Source: CAZNLS01 sp964573895 (GTDB lineage Bacteria > Acidobacteriota > Aminicenantia > UBA2199). From it: DNA of 18,329 bases. Below are positions 9,128-15,929 of this stretch, one piece after another. The stretch spans positions 1 through 18,329 of the forward strand of contig CAZNLS010000050.1 of assembly GCA_964573895.1 (NCBI GenBank), in the 5' to 3' direction. The notes under the pieces were generated by a model. That model was not told the DNA's origin. It ran no database searches and was given only the letters and a program-made list of their open reading frames with translations. Made by a program: the position numbers and the translations under genes. The stretch's first letter is position 1. Each line of letters opens with the position of its first letter.

Positions 9128-9289
9128 ATTAACCTGCCTTATTATAATTAATAGATAAATATATTATCATAAAGATATTATAATTAAAATAAAGAGTGTT
9201 TAAAAGTTAAAAATTCAAAAAAATCAAATAATAACGGTGATTTGACTGTTGAAAAAATATATAGAAAGGTGTTAAAAAAAAATAAAAAT
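9128..9289. other. AT-rich dnaA-dnaN spacer with 11-base direct repeats
   Basis: This 162-base spacer has almost no G or C apart from a few short patches. ATTATAATTAA occurs twice, at 9141-9151 and 9177-9187. Read on the minus strand each copy contains TATAAT, so they could be tandem -10 elements for dnaN; good -35 partners are not evident. I see no canonical DnaA box inside the spacer. It could act as an easily melted segment of a second origin half or simply as the dnaN promoter region. Confidence 0.4.
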
Positions 9290-10639
9290 TTAATCCTGAA
9301 AAAATTTTAAATAGGAGTTTATTCTATTTTCCAGATCTTTATCGATTTTTTTCATTTTTTTAACTTTATTTATGGAGTAGATAACAGTTGAATGATCTTT
9401 GCCGTTAAAACTATTGCCTATTTCAACATAAGAGAGATTTGTAATCTCTTTGCAAAGAAACATTGCAATCTGTCTCGGAAGTACAATTTTTTTTTGATTT
9501 GATTTTGATAAAAGATCAGAAAATTTTATATTATATTTTTTTGCAACAAACTCCTGGATATTTTTTATAGTTATTTTTTTCTTTTTTTGCTTAAAATAGG
9601 GTCGTATTGCTTCCTTTGCAAAATCAAGAGAAAGAACAATTCCGTTTTTGTTTAAATAGTTAAGGTCCGCAACTCCTATCAATCTATTCAGTGCTCCTTC
9701 AAGCTTTCTAATATTTTCTTTTATGGAAGATGCAAGAAAATATTGAACTTCCTCGGGAATTATAAAATTGTATTTGTCAGGAGTTTTCTTTTCAGCTATC
9801 TTATTTTTTAAGATTGCGAGTCTGTCTTCCAGATTATATGGGAGAATATCAACAATACTTCCCATCTCAAATCTGGATTTAATTCTGTGTTCAAGATCGG
9901 GAATATAATCCGGATGTTTATCAGAGCAGATCACTATCTGTTTTTCCATTTGTATTAATTTATTGAATATATTGTAGAATTGTTCCCTTGTACCACCCCA
10001 TTTAGTTATAAATTGTATATCATCAATTAAGAGCACATCAATTGACGTATATTTTTTTATTATTTCCGTTCCCTGTTTTAATCTGGTGTATTCTACATAT
10101 TCATGCATAAAATCATTTGAGGTTGTATACACAACCCTGATTTTTTTATTCATTGATAAAATTCTGTTTCCGATCGCCTGAATAAGGTGGGTTTTACCTA
10201 ACCCGACATCACTGTAAATATATAGAGGGTTGTATGATTTTCCCGGAAATTCCGATACATTATGTGCAAAAGAGTAGGCCATACGGTTAGAATCAGTTTG
10301 AGTAAATGATTTAAATGTGAATTTTTTTTGAAGATTTGTATCAAAATAGCGTGATTTTTCAGGACTATTTTTGGAATTATTATTCTCAAAATCCTGTTCT
10401 ATCTCCTCTTCATACAGAGGCACGATTTTAATTTTTAGATCAAGCTCTTTTTTTAACTGCGAATTAATACGTTTCAAAATATTATTCTTTATCCAGTCTG
10501 TTTTTTTCTTTTCCGGAGATCCGAAAAAGATCATTTTTTTTTGTTGCCCGATGTTTACCATAGGGGAGATGTATTTTTGATATGTAGGTTTATCAAGAAT
10601 GTTTTTAAGAAAATTTTTTACAAGTTTAAAATCACTCAT
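9290..10639 (-). CDS. dnaA: Chromosomal replication initiator DnaA
   Basis: AAA+ ATPase that binds DnaA boxes, opens oriC and also acts as a transcription factor. Domain I is at about residues 1-75 and a short linker runs to about 105. The AAA+ domain has Walker A SDVGLGKT at 143-150, where the usual first Gly is Ser, and Walker B LLIDDIQF at 203-210. The LEHRIKSRFEMG segment is at 249-260. The DNA-binding domain IV has the signature FNGKDHSTVIY at 411-421. At 449 residues it is normal in length. The ATG (10637-10639) sits one base from a DnaA-box-like site, and the only Shine-Dalgarno-like bases (GGA) lie within that site. Autoregulation is therefore likely. It is divergent from the rsmG-parA-parB run. 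Confidence 0.98.
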   Translation of the reverse strand: MSDFKLVKNFLKNILDKPTYQKYISPMVNIGQQKKMIFFGSPEKKKTDWIKNNILKRINSQLKKELDLKIKIVPLYEEEIEQDFENNNSKNSPEKSRYFDTNLQKKFTFKSFTQTDSNRMAYSFAHNVSEFPGKSYNPLYIYSDVGLGKTHLIQAIGNRILSMNKKIRVVYTTSNDFMHEYVEYTRLKQGTEIIKKYTSIDVLLIDDIQFITKWGGTREQFYNIFNKLIQMEKQIVICSDKHPDYIPDLEHRIKSRFEMGSIVDILPYNLEDRLAILKNKIAEKKTPDKYNFIIPEEVQYFLASSIKENIRKLEGALNRLIGVADLNYLNKNGIVLSLDFAKEAIRPYFKQKKKKITIKNIQEFVAKKYNIKFSDLLSKSNQKKIVLPRQIAMFLCKEITNLSYVEIGNSFNGKDHSTVIYSINKVKKMKKIDKDLENRINSYLKFFQD

Positions 10640-10648
10640 TTTTCCACA
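10640..10648 (+). promoter_or_regulatory. DnaA-box-like site 1
   Basis: TTTTCCACA, one mismatch to TTATCCACA, directly beside the dnaA start codon and covering its weak ribosome-binding site. Paired with an inverted copy 14 bases away. Confidence 0.6.
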
Positions 10649-10662
10649 ATTATTTTAACAAA

Positions 10663-10671
10663 TGTGGAAAA
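10663..10671 (-). promoter_or_regulatory. DnaA-box-like site 2
   Basis: Inverted copy of site 1 (TTTTCCACA read on the minus strand), separated from it by 14 bases. Both lie downstream of the predicted dnaA transcription start, a good place for autorepression. Confidence 0.6.
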
Positions 10672-10702
10672 CTCTGTTTCCGGTTTGTCAAAATTTTCTT
10701 CA

Positions 10703-10731
10703 ATAATAAAAGAATGGCATGAGTTAGTCAA
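10703..10731 (-). promoter_or_regulatory. Sigma70-type promoter for dnaA
   Basis: On the minus strand TTGACT (10726-10731) and TATTAT (10703-10708) are separated by 17 bases, each matching the consensus in 5 of 6 positions. Transcription would begin near 10696, giving a leader of about 57 bases that contains both DnaA-box-like sites. Confidence 0.6.
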
Positions 10732-10773
10732 TAAAAAAATGAAATAGAATTAAAAATATTATAGAATGTTGTG

Positions 10774-10956
10774 ATGAAAAAAAGAATAAAAATTTTTTTA
10801 ATTATAATAACCGCTGTTATAATAATTTTTCTCCCGTATTTGCTTATTGTAGATTTTGACAGATTTGCCCCTATTGTACTATTATCGTGGGCTTTTATGA
10901 CAGCCGCATTTATTTTTATAAAAAAAAATTCCGGGAAAAATGATCATGAAAAATAA
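10774..10956 (+). CDS. Small two-helix membrane protein of unknown function
   Basis: I do not recognise this 60-residue protein. It has a basic start (MKKRIKIF), a hydrophobic helix at about residues 7-26, a short loop with DFDRFAP, a second helix at about 33-51, and a charged Lys/Asp/Glu tail. This predicts a hairpin in the inner membrane. The ATG at 10774 is preferred over the GTG just before it; neither has an obvious ribosome-binding site. Its end overlaps the start of rsmG in another frame, which supports it being a translated, coupled gene. It sits at the edge of the putative origin as first gene of the rsmG-parAB run. Chance survival of a short open frame in AT-rich DNA is the alternative. 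Confidence 0.55.
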   Translation: MKKRIKIFLIIITAVIIIFLPYLLIVDFDRFAPIVLLSWAFMTAAFIFIKKNSGKNDHEK

Positions 10957-11581
10957 AAACGAAGACTCCAATGGAGTTTTCAATTTTACTCATATTGATC
11001 CGGAATTAAAAAAAAAAATAGAGCTGTACACTGACCTTCTGATTGAAAAAAACAGTGAAATAAATCTCTATTCCAGAAGGGTAGAAAGAAAACAACTGGA
11101 ACATTTAATATTTGAATCTGTTTTATTAAAAAAATATTTGAAAGGCACAACAATTATAGATGCCGGAAGCGGGAACGGAATAGTTGGAATTCCACTGGCA
11201 ATATTAATGTCTGAAAAAAAAGTGAACCTTGTAGAACCTGTAAAAAAAAAGTATAACTTTCTGACAATGGTAAAAAAAGAGATTCGAAGTGAAAATATTT
11301 TTGTTTTTCACGGGAATATAAGAGAGTTTGTTTTTCATTCGGATCCGGTTGATTTTTCTCTTGTATCGAGAGGTTTCCCTGATTACGGGGAGCTGATTAG
11401 AATTATTAAAAAAAAGCCCGGATCGGAGATATTAATGATAACATCCGAAAATAAAATAAGAAAAAACAGAAAGTATATGGAAATGTTCGTACAAAATATT
11501 TATAATATACCCTATCGAGACCAGATAAAAATATTAAAACTGGAGAGTGTTTCACGTGAAACAAAAAAGAGATTTATGTAA
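10946..11581 (+). CDS. rsmG: 16S rRNA (guanine-527-N7) methyltransferase RsmG (GidB)
   Basis: SAM-dependent methyltransferase that modifies G527 of 16S rRNA in the 530 loop. A Rossmann-fold SAM motif, DAGSGNGIVGIPLA, is followed by an acidic strand end (NLVEPVKKKYNFL) as in the family. The VSRGFPDYGELI segment stands where RsmG proteins have the ARA-type active-site strand. The size, about 211 residues, is typical. An ATG at 10940 is also in frame, but GGGA at 10933-10936 is well spaced only for the ATG at 10946. The C-terminus VSRET is encoded by parS, and the last codons overlap parA. The location next to parAB is the classical gidB position. The sequence is rather divergent, so the fold is more certain than the exact target. 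Confidence 0.88.
   Translation: MKNKNEDSNGVFNFTHIDPELKKKIELYTDLLIEKNSEINLYSRRVERKQLEHLIFESVLLKKYLKGTTIIDAGSGNGIVGIPLAILMSEKKVNLVEPVKKKYNFLTMVKKEIRSENIFVFHGNIREFVFHSDPVDFSLVSRGFPDYGELIRIIKKKPGSEILMITSENKIRKNRKYMEMFVQNIYNIPYRDQIKILKLESVSRETKKRFM
11548..11563. promoter_or_regulatory. parS centromere site
   Basis: The 16 bases TGTTTCACGTGAAACA are a perfect palindrome and an exact match to the consensus bacterial parS bound by ParB. The site lies in the overlap of rsmG and parA, so the same bases encode the VSRET end of RsmG and the start of ParA. ParB would load here and spread over the origin-proximal region. Confidence 0.95.
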
Positions 11582-12332
11582 AGTAATTACAATTGCAAAT
11601 CAAAAAGGTGGTGTTGGAAAAACAACAACTGCTATAAATTTGTGCGCTTCACTTGCAATTGCAGAAAAGAGAGTACTTTTGATTGACCTTGATCCCCAGG
11701 CTAATTCTACAACCGGCCTGGGTTTTGAAAAAACGGGTTTTAAAAAACATGTGTACAGTGTTCTTAGTGGTGACTGCAGGCCTGAAGAGGCTATTATTAA
11801 TTATGAACTACCATTTCTTAAAATAATTCCTTCATCCAGAAATCTTGCCAAATTTGAACTTGAGAATATCGAAATAGAAGATTCTCATAACAGACTGAAA
11901 CATGTTATTGAAAAGCTCAGAAGTCTGTTTGACTTCATAGTTATTGATTCACCTCCGTCTCTGGGACTCTTAACAATCAATTCTCTTACAGCAAGCGATT
12001 CGGTACTGATCCCGATCCAGGCAGAATATTATGCATTGGAGGGATTGTCAGATCTTAACGATACGATAGACAGAATAAAAGAAAACTTCAATGACAAACT
12101 TGATATTGAAGGAATATTAATTACAATGTATGATGAAAGAACCAATCTTTCAAAGCAGGTTGAAGAAGAAATCCGTGGTTTTTTCAAAGCAAAAGTGTAC
12201 AAATCGGTTATTCCGAGAAACGTAAGACTTTCGGAAGCACCAAGCTTTGGAAAACCAATACAGCTTTATGAGATAAAATCTGCAGGAGCCAGGGCGTATA
12301 TGTCGCTGGCGGAGGAAATATTAGAGAAATGA
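11556..12332 (+). CDS. parA: Chromosome-partitioning ATPase ParA (Soj)
   Basis: Deviant Walker-type ATPase that forms ATP-dependent dimers on the nucleoid and moves ParB-parS complexes. Visible motifs are the deviant Walker A KGGVGKTTTAINL near the N-terminus, Walker A' LLIDLDPQANSTTG, and Walker B-like FIVIDSPPSLGLLT. The protein is small (258 residues from this start) with no N-terminal DNA-binding domain, so it is the chromosomal Soj type. Two GTG starts are possible, at 11547 and 11556; GGAG at 11542-11545 is correctly spaced only for 11556. Both lie at or in parS, so ParB bound there could affect initiation of the message. The TGA stop overlaps the parB ATG by four bases. Confidence 0.96.
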   Translation: MKQKRDLCKVITIANQKGGVGKTTTAINLCASLAIAEKRVLLIDLDPQANSTTGLGFEKTGFKKHVYSVLSGDCRPEEAIINYELPFLKIIPSSRNLAKFELENIEIEDSHNRLKHVIEKLRSLFDFIVIDSPPSLGLLTINSLTASDSVLIPIQAEYYALEGLSDLNDTIDRIKENFNDKLDIEGILITMYDERTNLSKQVEEEIRGFFKAKVYKSVIPRNVRLSEAPSFGKPIQLYEIKSAGARAYMSLAEEILEK

Positions 12333-13189
12333 AAAGAAAAGTACTTGGAAAGGGAATTGAAGCAATAATTTCAAACAAACCAAATATCACGGGAAAAAGC
12401 GGATTTGTAGAACTGGAAATCGATAATATTTATCCAAATCCATATCAGCCGAGAAAAGATTTTTCTGAAGATAAGATAGCGGAACTTGCAAAATCAATTG
12501 AAGAAAACGGATTGATCCAACCGATTGTTGTTTATAATGAAAATGGAAAATATTATCTGCTTGTAGGGGAAAGAAGATGGCGTTCGGCCCAAAGATTAAA
12601 ATGGAAAAAGATCTCTGCAATTATCAAAGATGTCACTTCGAGAGAAGTAATGATAGGAGCTCTGGTTGAAAATATTCAGCGTGAAAATCTAAATGCAATT
12701 GAAATCGCTGATGCAATCCGGCAGATGACCGAAAGTCATGACCTGACTCAGGAAGAGATTGGGGGAAAATTGAGTATGAGCAGAGCCTCGGTTGCAAATT
12801 ATCTCAGGTTACTGAAACTCCCTTCAGAAATTAAAAAATCAATCATTGACGGAGTAATAACCCAGGGGCATGCGAGAGCACTTCTGGGACTTGAGGATGA
12901 AGGCAGGATGCTTAAATGTTTCCGGTTTGTTGTGAATAAAAATTTGTCTGTCAGAAAAACAGAAGAAATGGTTACTGCCGAAAAAACTATTTCTTCTGAT
13001 AATAATAAAAAAAATGAAAATATATCAGTGCCGGATCCTGATATTGAAAAAGCGGAGCAAAACCTGTCCAGACTGTTTTCTACAAAAGTAAAGCTTCAGT
13101 ATAAAAACGGGAAGGGCGGGAAAATAACGATTTTTTATAATAACCCGGAAGAGTATGAAAGGATATATAGTCTTTTTGTGAAGGAGTAA
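12329..13189 (+). CDS. parB: Chromosome-partitioning protein ParB (Spo0J)
   Basis: CTP-dependent DNA clamp that loads at parS and slides outwards. The N-terminal KVLGKGIEAII resembles the ParA-contacting segment. The CTP-binding domain shows GERRWR at 80-85 and ENIQREN at 114-120. A helix-turn-helix for parS (TQEEIGGKLSMSRASVANYLRLLKLP) spans about 140-165. A variable linker precedes a C-terminal dimerisation domain (LSRLFSTKVKLQYKNG...). At 286 residues it is typical. It is coupled to parA by an ATGA overlap. All residues expected of an active CTP-using ParB are recognisable, and the CTP synthase gene lies 1.1 kb downstream in the same run. Confidence 0.96.
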   Translation: MKRKVLGKGIEAIISNKPNITGKSGFVELEIDNIYPNPYQPRKDFSEDKIAELAKSIEENGLIQPIVVYNENGKYYLLVGERRWRSAQRLKWKKISAIIKDVTSREVMIGALVENIQRENLNAIEIADAIRQMTESHDLTQEEIGGKLSMSRASVANYLRLLKLPSEIKKSIIDGVITQGHARALLGLEDEGRMLKCFRFVVNKNLSVRKTEEMVTAEKTISSDNNKKNENISVPDPDIEKAEQNLSRLFSTKVKLQYKNGKGGKITIFYNNPEEYERIYSLFVKE

Positions 13190-13192
13190 GAT

Positions 13193-13600
13193 ATGCAGAA
13201 AAATGAAGAGTGGGGAAAAATTAGTGGATTTCTGGATAAAGACACCGATTTTTCAGGAGAAATATCATTTGTTAACTCAATAAGAATTGACGGAAAATTC
13301 AAGGGAAAAATTTTAAAGGGCTCCTCTTTGATAGTCGGTGAAAATGGAATTGTTGATGCAGATGTGGATGTAGAGAATATTTCTGTCAATGGTATTTTAA
13401 AGGGAAAACTAAGAGCATCTGAAAAATTTGAAATCTATTCAAAAGGAAAAGTCTCCGGGGAGATTGTTACCCCCAAACTTGTTATAGAGGAAGGAGCTTT
13501 TTTCGAAGGATCATGTTTAATGGAGAGCAGAACATCTGAGAAAAAAAACACACCAAAGGAAGTTCAGATTAAAGAAAAAAACTCCAGCAATATTAAATGA
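13193..13600 (+). CDS. Bactofilin family cytoskeletal protein
   Basis: Bactofilins polymerise without nucleotide into filaments and act as scaffolds for cell-wall enzymes, polarity or chromosome segregation. The 135 residues have a central, glycine-rich, repeating beta-strand pattern (ISGFLDKDTDFSGEISF, IRIDGKFKGKI, VNGILKGKLRASEKFEI, KGKVSGEIVTPKLVIEEGAFFEG) at about 12-105. This is the right-handed beta-helix core, flanked by a short N-terminal tail and a Lys/Glu-rich C-terminal tail. No membrane helix is seen. AAGGAG (13181-13186) sits six bases before the ATG and overlaps the end of parB. The TGA overlaps the kdsB ATG. Being directly behind parB suggests a scaffold role in origin positioning, as described for Myxococcus xanthus BacNOP; this is inference. 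Confidence 0.92.
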   Translation: MQKNEEWGKISGFLDKDTDFSGEISFVNSIRIDGKFKGKILKGSSLIVGENGIVDADVDVENISVNGILKGKLRASEKFEIYSKGKVSGEIVTPKLVIEEGAFFEGSCLMESRTSEKKNTPKEVQIKEKNSSNIK

Positions 13601-14325
13601 ATATTGGGGCTGTAATACCCGCCAGGTATGATTCCAGCCGATTTCCGGGAAAACCCCTCGCCCTTATAAATGGAATTCCCATGATCCGTATGGTTTATGA
13701 AAGAGTTTACAAATCCGGATTGTTTTCAAAAGTTTTAGTTGCAACAGACGATAAAAGAATTTTTAATCTTGTAAAAAATTTTGGGGGTGATTCTGTTATG
13801 ACTTCATCTTCCTGCATCTCGGGCACTGACAGAGTATGGGAGGCAGTTAAAAAATTAGATTTCGATGCTGTCGTTAATGTTCAGGGAGACGAACCCCTTA
13901 TTTCTGCAAAATTACTCAGTTCTGTTTCTAAACAACTTTCTGAAGAGAGTGAGGGGGTTCAGACTGCTGCTTTTTTGAATAAATCTTTTAAAGATTTTTT
14001 GTCGAATAATAGTGTCAAAGTGGTATCGGATTTATCGGGAAACGCCCTATACTTTTCAAGAGCACCAATCCCGTTTCAGAAAAAAGAGTCATTCTCAGGA
14101 TTTCTTCATCATGTCGGGATTTATGGATATCATGTGAAAGACCTTAAAACTTTCGTGGGTATTCCCAGATCGAAACTGGAAGTTAAAGAAAATTTGGAGC
14201 AGTTGAGATTGTTAGAGAATGGGATAGTCGTTAGGGTAATAAAAACGGATTACAGGTCGTTTGGAGTTGATTCTCCGGACGATTTAAAAAAAATTGAAAT
14301 ATTAACAGGGGGAAATTCAAATTGA
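13597..14325 (+). CDS. kdsB: 3-deoxy-manno-octulosonate cytidylyltransferase (CMP-Kdo synthetase)
   Basis: Activates Kdo with CTP to CMP-Kdo, the donor for the inner core of lipopolysaccharide. The N-terminus has the nucleotide-binding IPARYDSSRFPGKPL (about residues 7-21), then VLVATDD, and VNVQGDEPLI at 94-102, which binds the metal and substrate in this family. SRAPIPF and HVGIYGYHVKDL complete the usual order. At 242 residues it is of normal length. There is no ribosome-binding site of its own; the ATGA overlap with the bactofilin gene suggests translational coupling. It shows that the cell makes a Kdo-containing outer membrane. It uses CTP, made by the next gene. Confidence 0.95.
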   Translation: MNIGAVIPARYDSSRFPGKPLALINGIPMIRMVYERVYKSGLFSKVLVATDDKRIFNLVKNFGGDSVMTSSSCISGTDRVWEAVKKLDFDAVVNVQGDEPLISAKLLSSVSKQLSEESEGVQTAAFLNKSFKDFLSNNSVKVVSDLSGNALYFSRAPIPFQKKESFSGFLHHVGIYGYHVKDLKTFVGIPRSKLEVKENLEQLRLLENGIVVRVIKTDYRSFGVDSPDDLKKIEILTGGNSN

Positions 14326-15929
14326 AAACTAAATATATTTTTATAACCGGAGGTGTTCTGTCTTCTCTGGGGAAAGGCGTCGCAGCTGCCTCAATAGGAA
14401 ATATTCTCGAATCGTATGGCTACTCAATCACTATTATTAAACTTGATCCATATTTAAATGTTGATCCCGGGACAATGAGCCCTCTTCAGCATGGAGAAGT
14501 CTTTGTAACTGACGACGGAGCTGAAACCGACCTGGATCTTGGACATTATGAACGTTTTACTTCTGCCAAGATGAGTCAGAAAAACAATTGGACTGCCGGG
14601 AGAATTTACTTTTCTGTACTGGAAAAGGAGCGAATGGGAGAATACCTTGGTAAAACAGTCCAGGTAATTCCACATGTAACGGATGAAATAAAAAATTCTG
14701 TCACTTCTCTCGACGGAGTATATGATATAGTTATTGTTGAAATTGGTGGTACTGTTGGTGATATTGAAAGTCTTCCGTTTCTTGAATCGATCAGACAGAT
14801 CGGCCTTGAAAAAGAAAACAATGATACATTATTCATACATCTGACCCTGGTTCCTTTTGTTAAGACTGCAGGTGAATTAAAGACAAAACCTACACAGCAC
14901 AGTGTCAAAGCATTACGGGAAATCGGTATTCAACCCGATATTCTGCTTTGCAGGGCTGAAATTCCAATTCCCGCTGAAATTAAGAAAAAAATCGCTCTTT
15001 TTACCAACCTTAAATATGAAGATATTGTTGGAGCTTATGATGTTGAATCTATATATGAAATTCCACTGATATTTAAATCGGAAGGTCTTGGAAACTCCCT
15101 TCTGGTAAAACTTGGTATCTCAAAAAGGAAAGATGATTCTGACAAATGGTCCAGATGGGTAATTCGTCAAAAAAATCTAAAAAAAGTTGTAACGGTAAGT
15201 ATAGTCGGAAAATATGTTCGCCTTGGTGATTCCTATAAAAGTCTGTTTGAAGCATTGAAACACGGAGGAGTAGAAAATGATGTGAAAGTGGAACTTCATC
15301 TGGTGGAATCCGATGAGCTGGTAAAAAACAATATAAATGAAATATTAAAGAGTAGTGATGGCATTCTTGTTCCGGGAGGGTTTGGTCTAAGGGGTGTGGA
15401 AGGGATGATTCATGCTATTAAATATTCACGTGAGAATCAGATCCCCTATTTCGGGATTTGTCTCGGAATGCAGACGGCAACAATAGAATATTTTAGAAAT
15501 GTTGCAAAATTAAAAGATGCAAATTCTACCGAGTTTGATAACAATACAAAAGAAAGAATATTTTTGAAACTAAAAGAATTGAAGGGAATAGATGCGATGG
15601 GACATAATATGAGACTTGGTCAATTCTCATGTTCACTTGATAAAAATTCTCTTGCGTTTAGGATTTATGAGAAAGAAAAAATTTATGAACGCCACAGACA
15701 TCGGTATGAATTTAATCCTGCTTATGAAAAACAACTAATTGATGCCGGAATGACAGTTTCGGGTAAAAATAAAAAAAGGAATCTTGTTGAGATGATTGAA
15801 CTGAAAGACCATCCCTGGTTTATAGGGTGTCAGTTTCATCCGGAGCTTAAATCACGGCCACTGGATCCTCATCCCCTCTTTGTCTCATTTATTTCTGCAG
15901 TGAAAAAAAAGAGTGAAAATCGTAAATAA
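14322..15929 (+). CDS. pyrG: CTP synthase
   Basis: Converts UTP to CTP with ATP and glutamine. The synthetase half has GGVLSSLGKG with Lys18, Lys40, Asp72 and Glu140 at the same numbers as in E. coli. The glutaminase half has the nucleophile Cys380 in GICLGMQ and the His506/Glu508 pair in FHPE. It is complete at 535 residues. The start is TTG at 14322, overlapping the kdsB stop, with a G-rich ribosome-binding site (14308-14312) nine bases upstream. There is no promoter-proximal initiation region of its own, so the G-repeat attenuation known from Bacillus pyrG does not apply here. The product feeds KdsB and, by family knowledge, supplies the CTP used by ParB. Confidence 0.98.
   Translation: MKTKYIFITGGVLSSLGKGVAAASIGNILESYGYSITIIKLDPYLNVDPGTMSPLQHGEVFVTDDGAETDLDLGHYERFTSAKMSQKNNWTAGRIYFSVLEKERMGEYLGKTVQVIPHVTDEIKNSVTSLDGVYDIVIVEIGGTVGDIESLPFLESIRQIGLEKENNDTLFIHLTLVPFVKTAGELKTKPTQHSVKALREIGIQPDILLCRAEIPIPAEIKKKIALFTNLKYEDIVGAYDVESIYEIPLIFKSEGLGNSLLVKLGISKRKDDSDKWSRWVIRQKNLKKVVTVSIVGKYVRLGDSYKSLFEALKHGGVENDVKVELHLVESDELVKNNINEILKSSDGILVPGGFGLRGVEGMIHAIKYSRENQIPYFGICLGMQTATIEYFRNVAKLKDANSTEFDNNTKERIFLKLKELKGIDAMGHNMRLGQFSCSLDKNSLAFRIYEKEKIYERHRHRYEFNPAYEKQLIDAGMTVSGKNKKRNLVEMIELKDHPWFIGCQFHPELKSRPLDPHPLFVSFISAVKKKSENRK

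Larger units (their letters stand above)
10640..10770. other. Candidate chromosomal replication origin (oriC)
   Basis: Divergent intergenic region between dnaA and the rsmG-parAB run. It contains two oppositely oriented copies of TTTTCCACA (10640-10648 plus, 10663-10671 minus), a dnaA promoter, and a strongly AT-rich stretch at about 10728-10768 that could be the unwinding element. All genes on both sides run away from it, matching leading-strand orientation, and parS lies within 1 kb. Only two boxes are seen, fewer than in most characterised origins, so further sites may lie in the dnaA-dnaN spacer. The identification rests on position and boxes, not on a skew calculation. Confidence 0.65.

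Noticed and set aside
10686..10691. Perfect TTGACA (minus strand) upstream of dnaA
   Set aside because: Seventeen bases downstream is the DnaA-box-like sequence, not a -10 hexamer. The TTGACT/TATTAT pair further upstream is the better promoter.
10940..10945. Earlier ATG of rsmG
   Set aside because: The GGGA ribosome-binding site would be only three bases away; the ATG at 10946 has proper spacing.
15423..15438. parS-like site around the TTCACGTGA core within pyrG
   Set aside because: Outside the 9-base core only one of the remaining seven positions matches parS, and the sequence is constrained by coding for YSRENQ. It is probably not bound by ParB.
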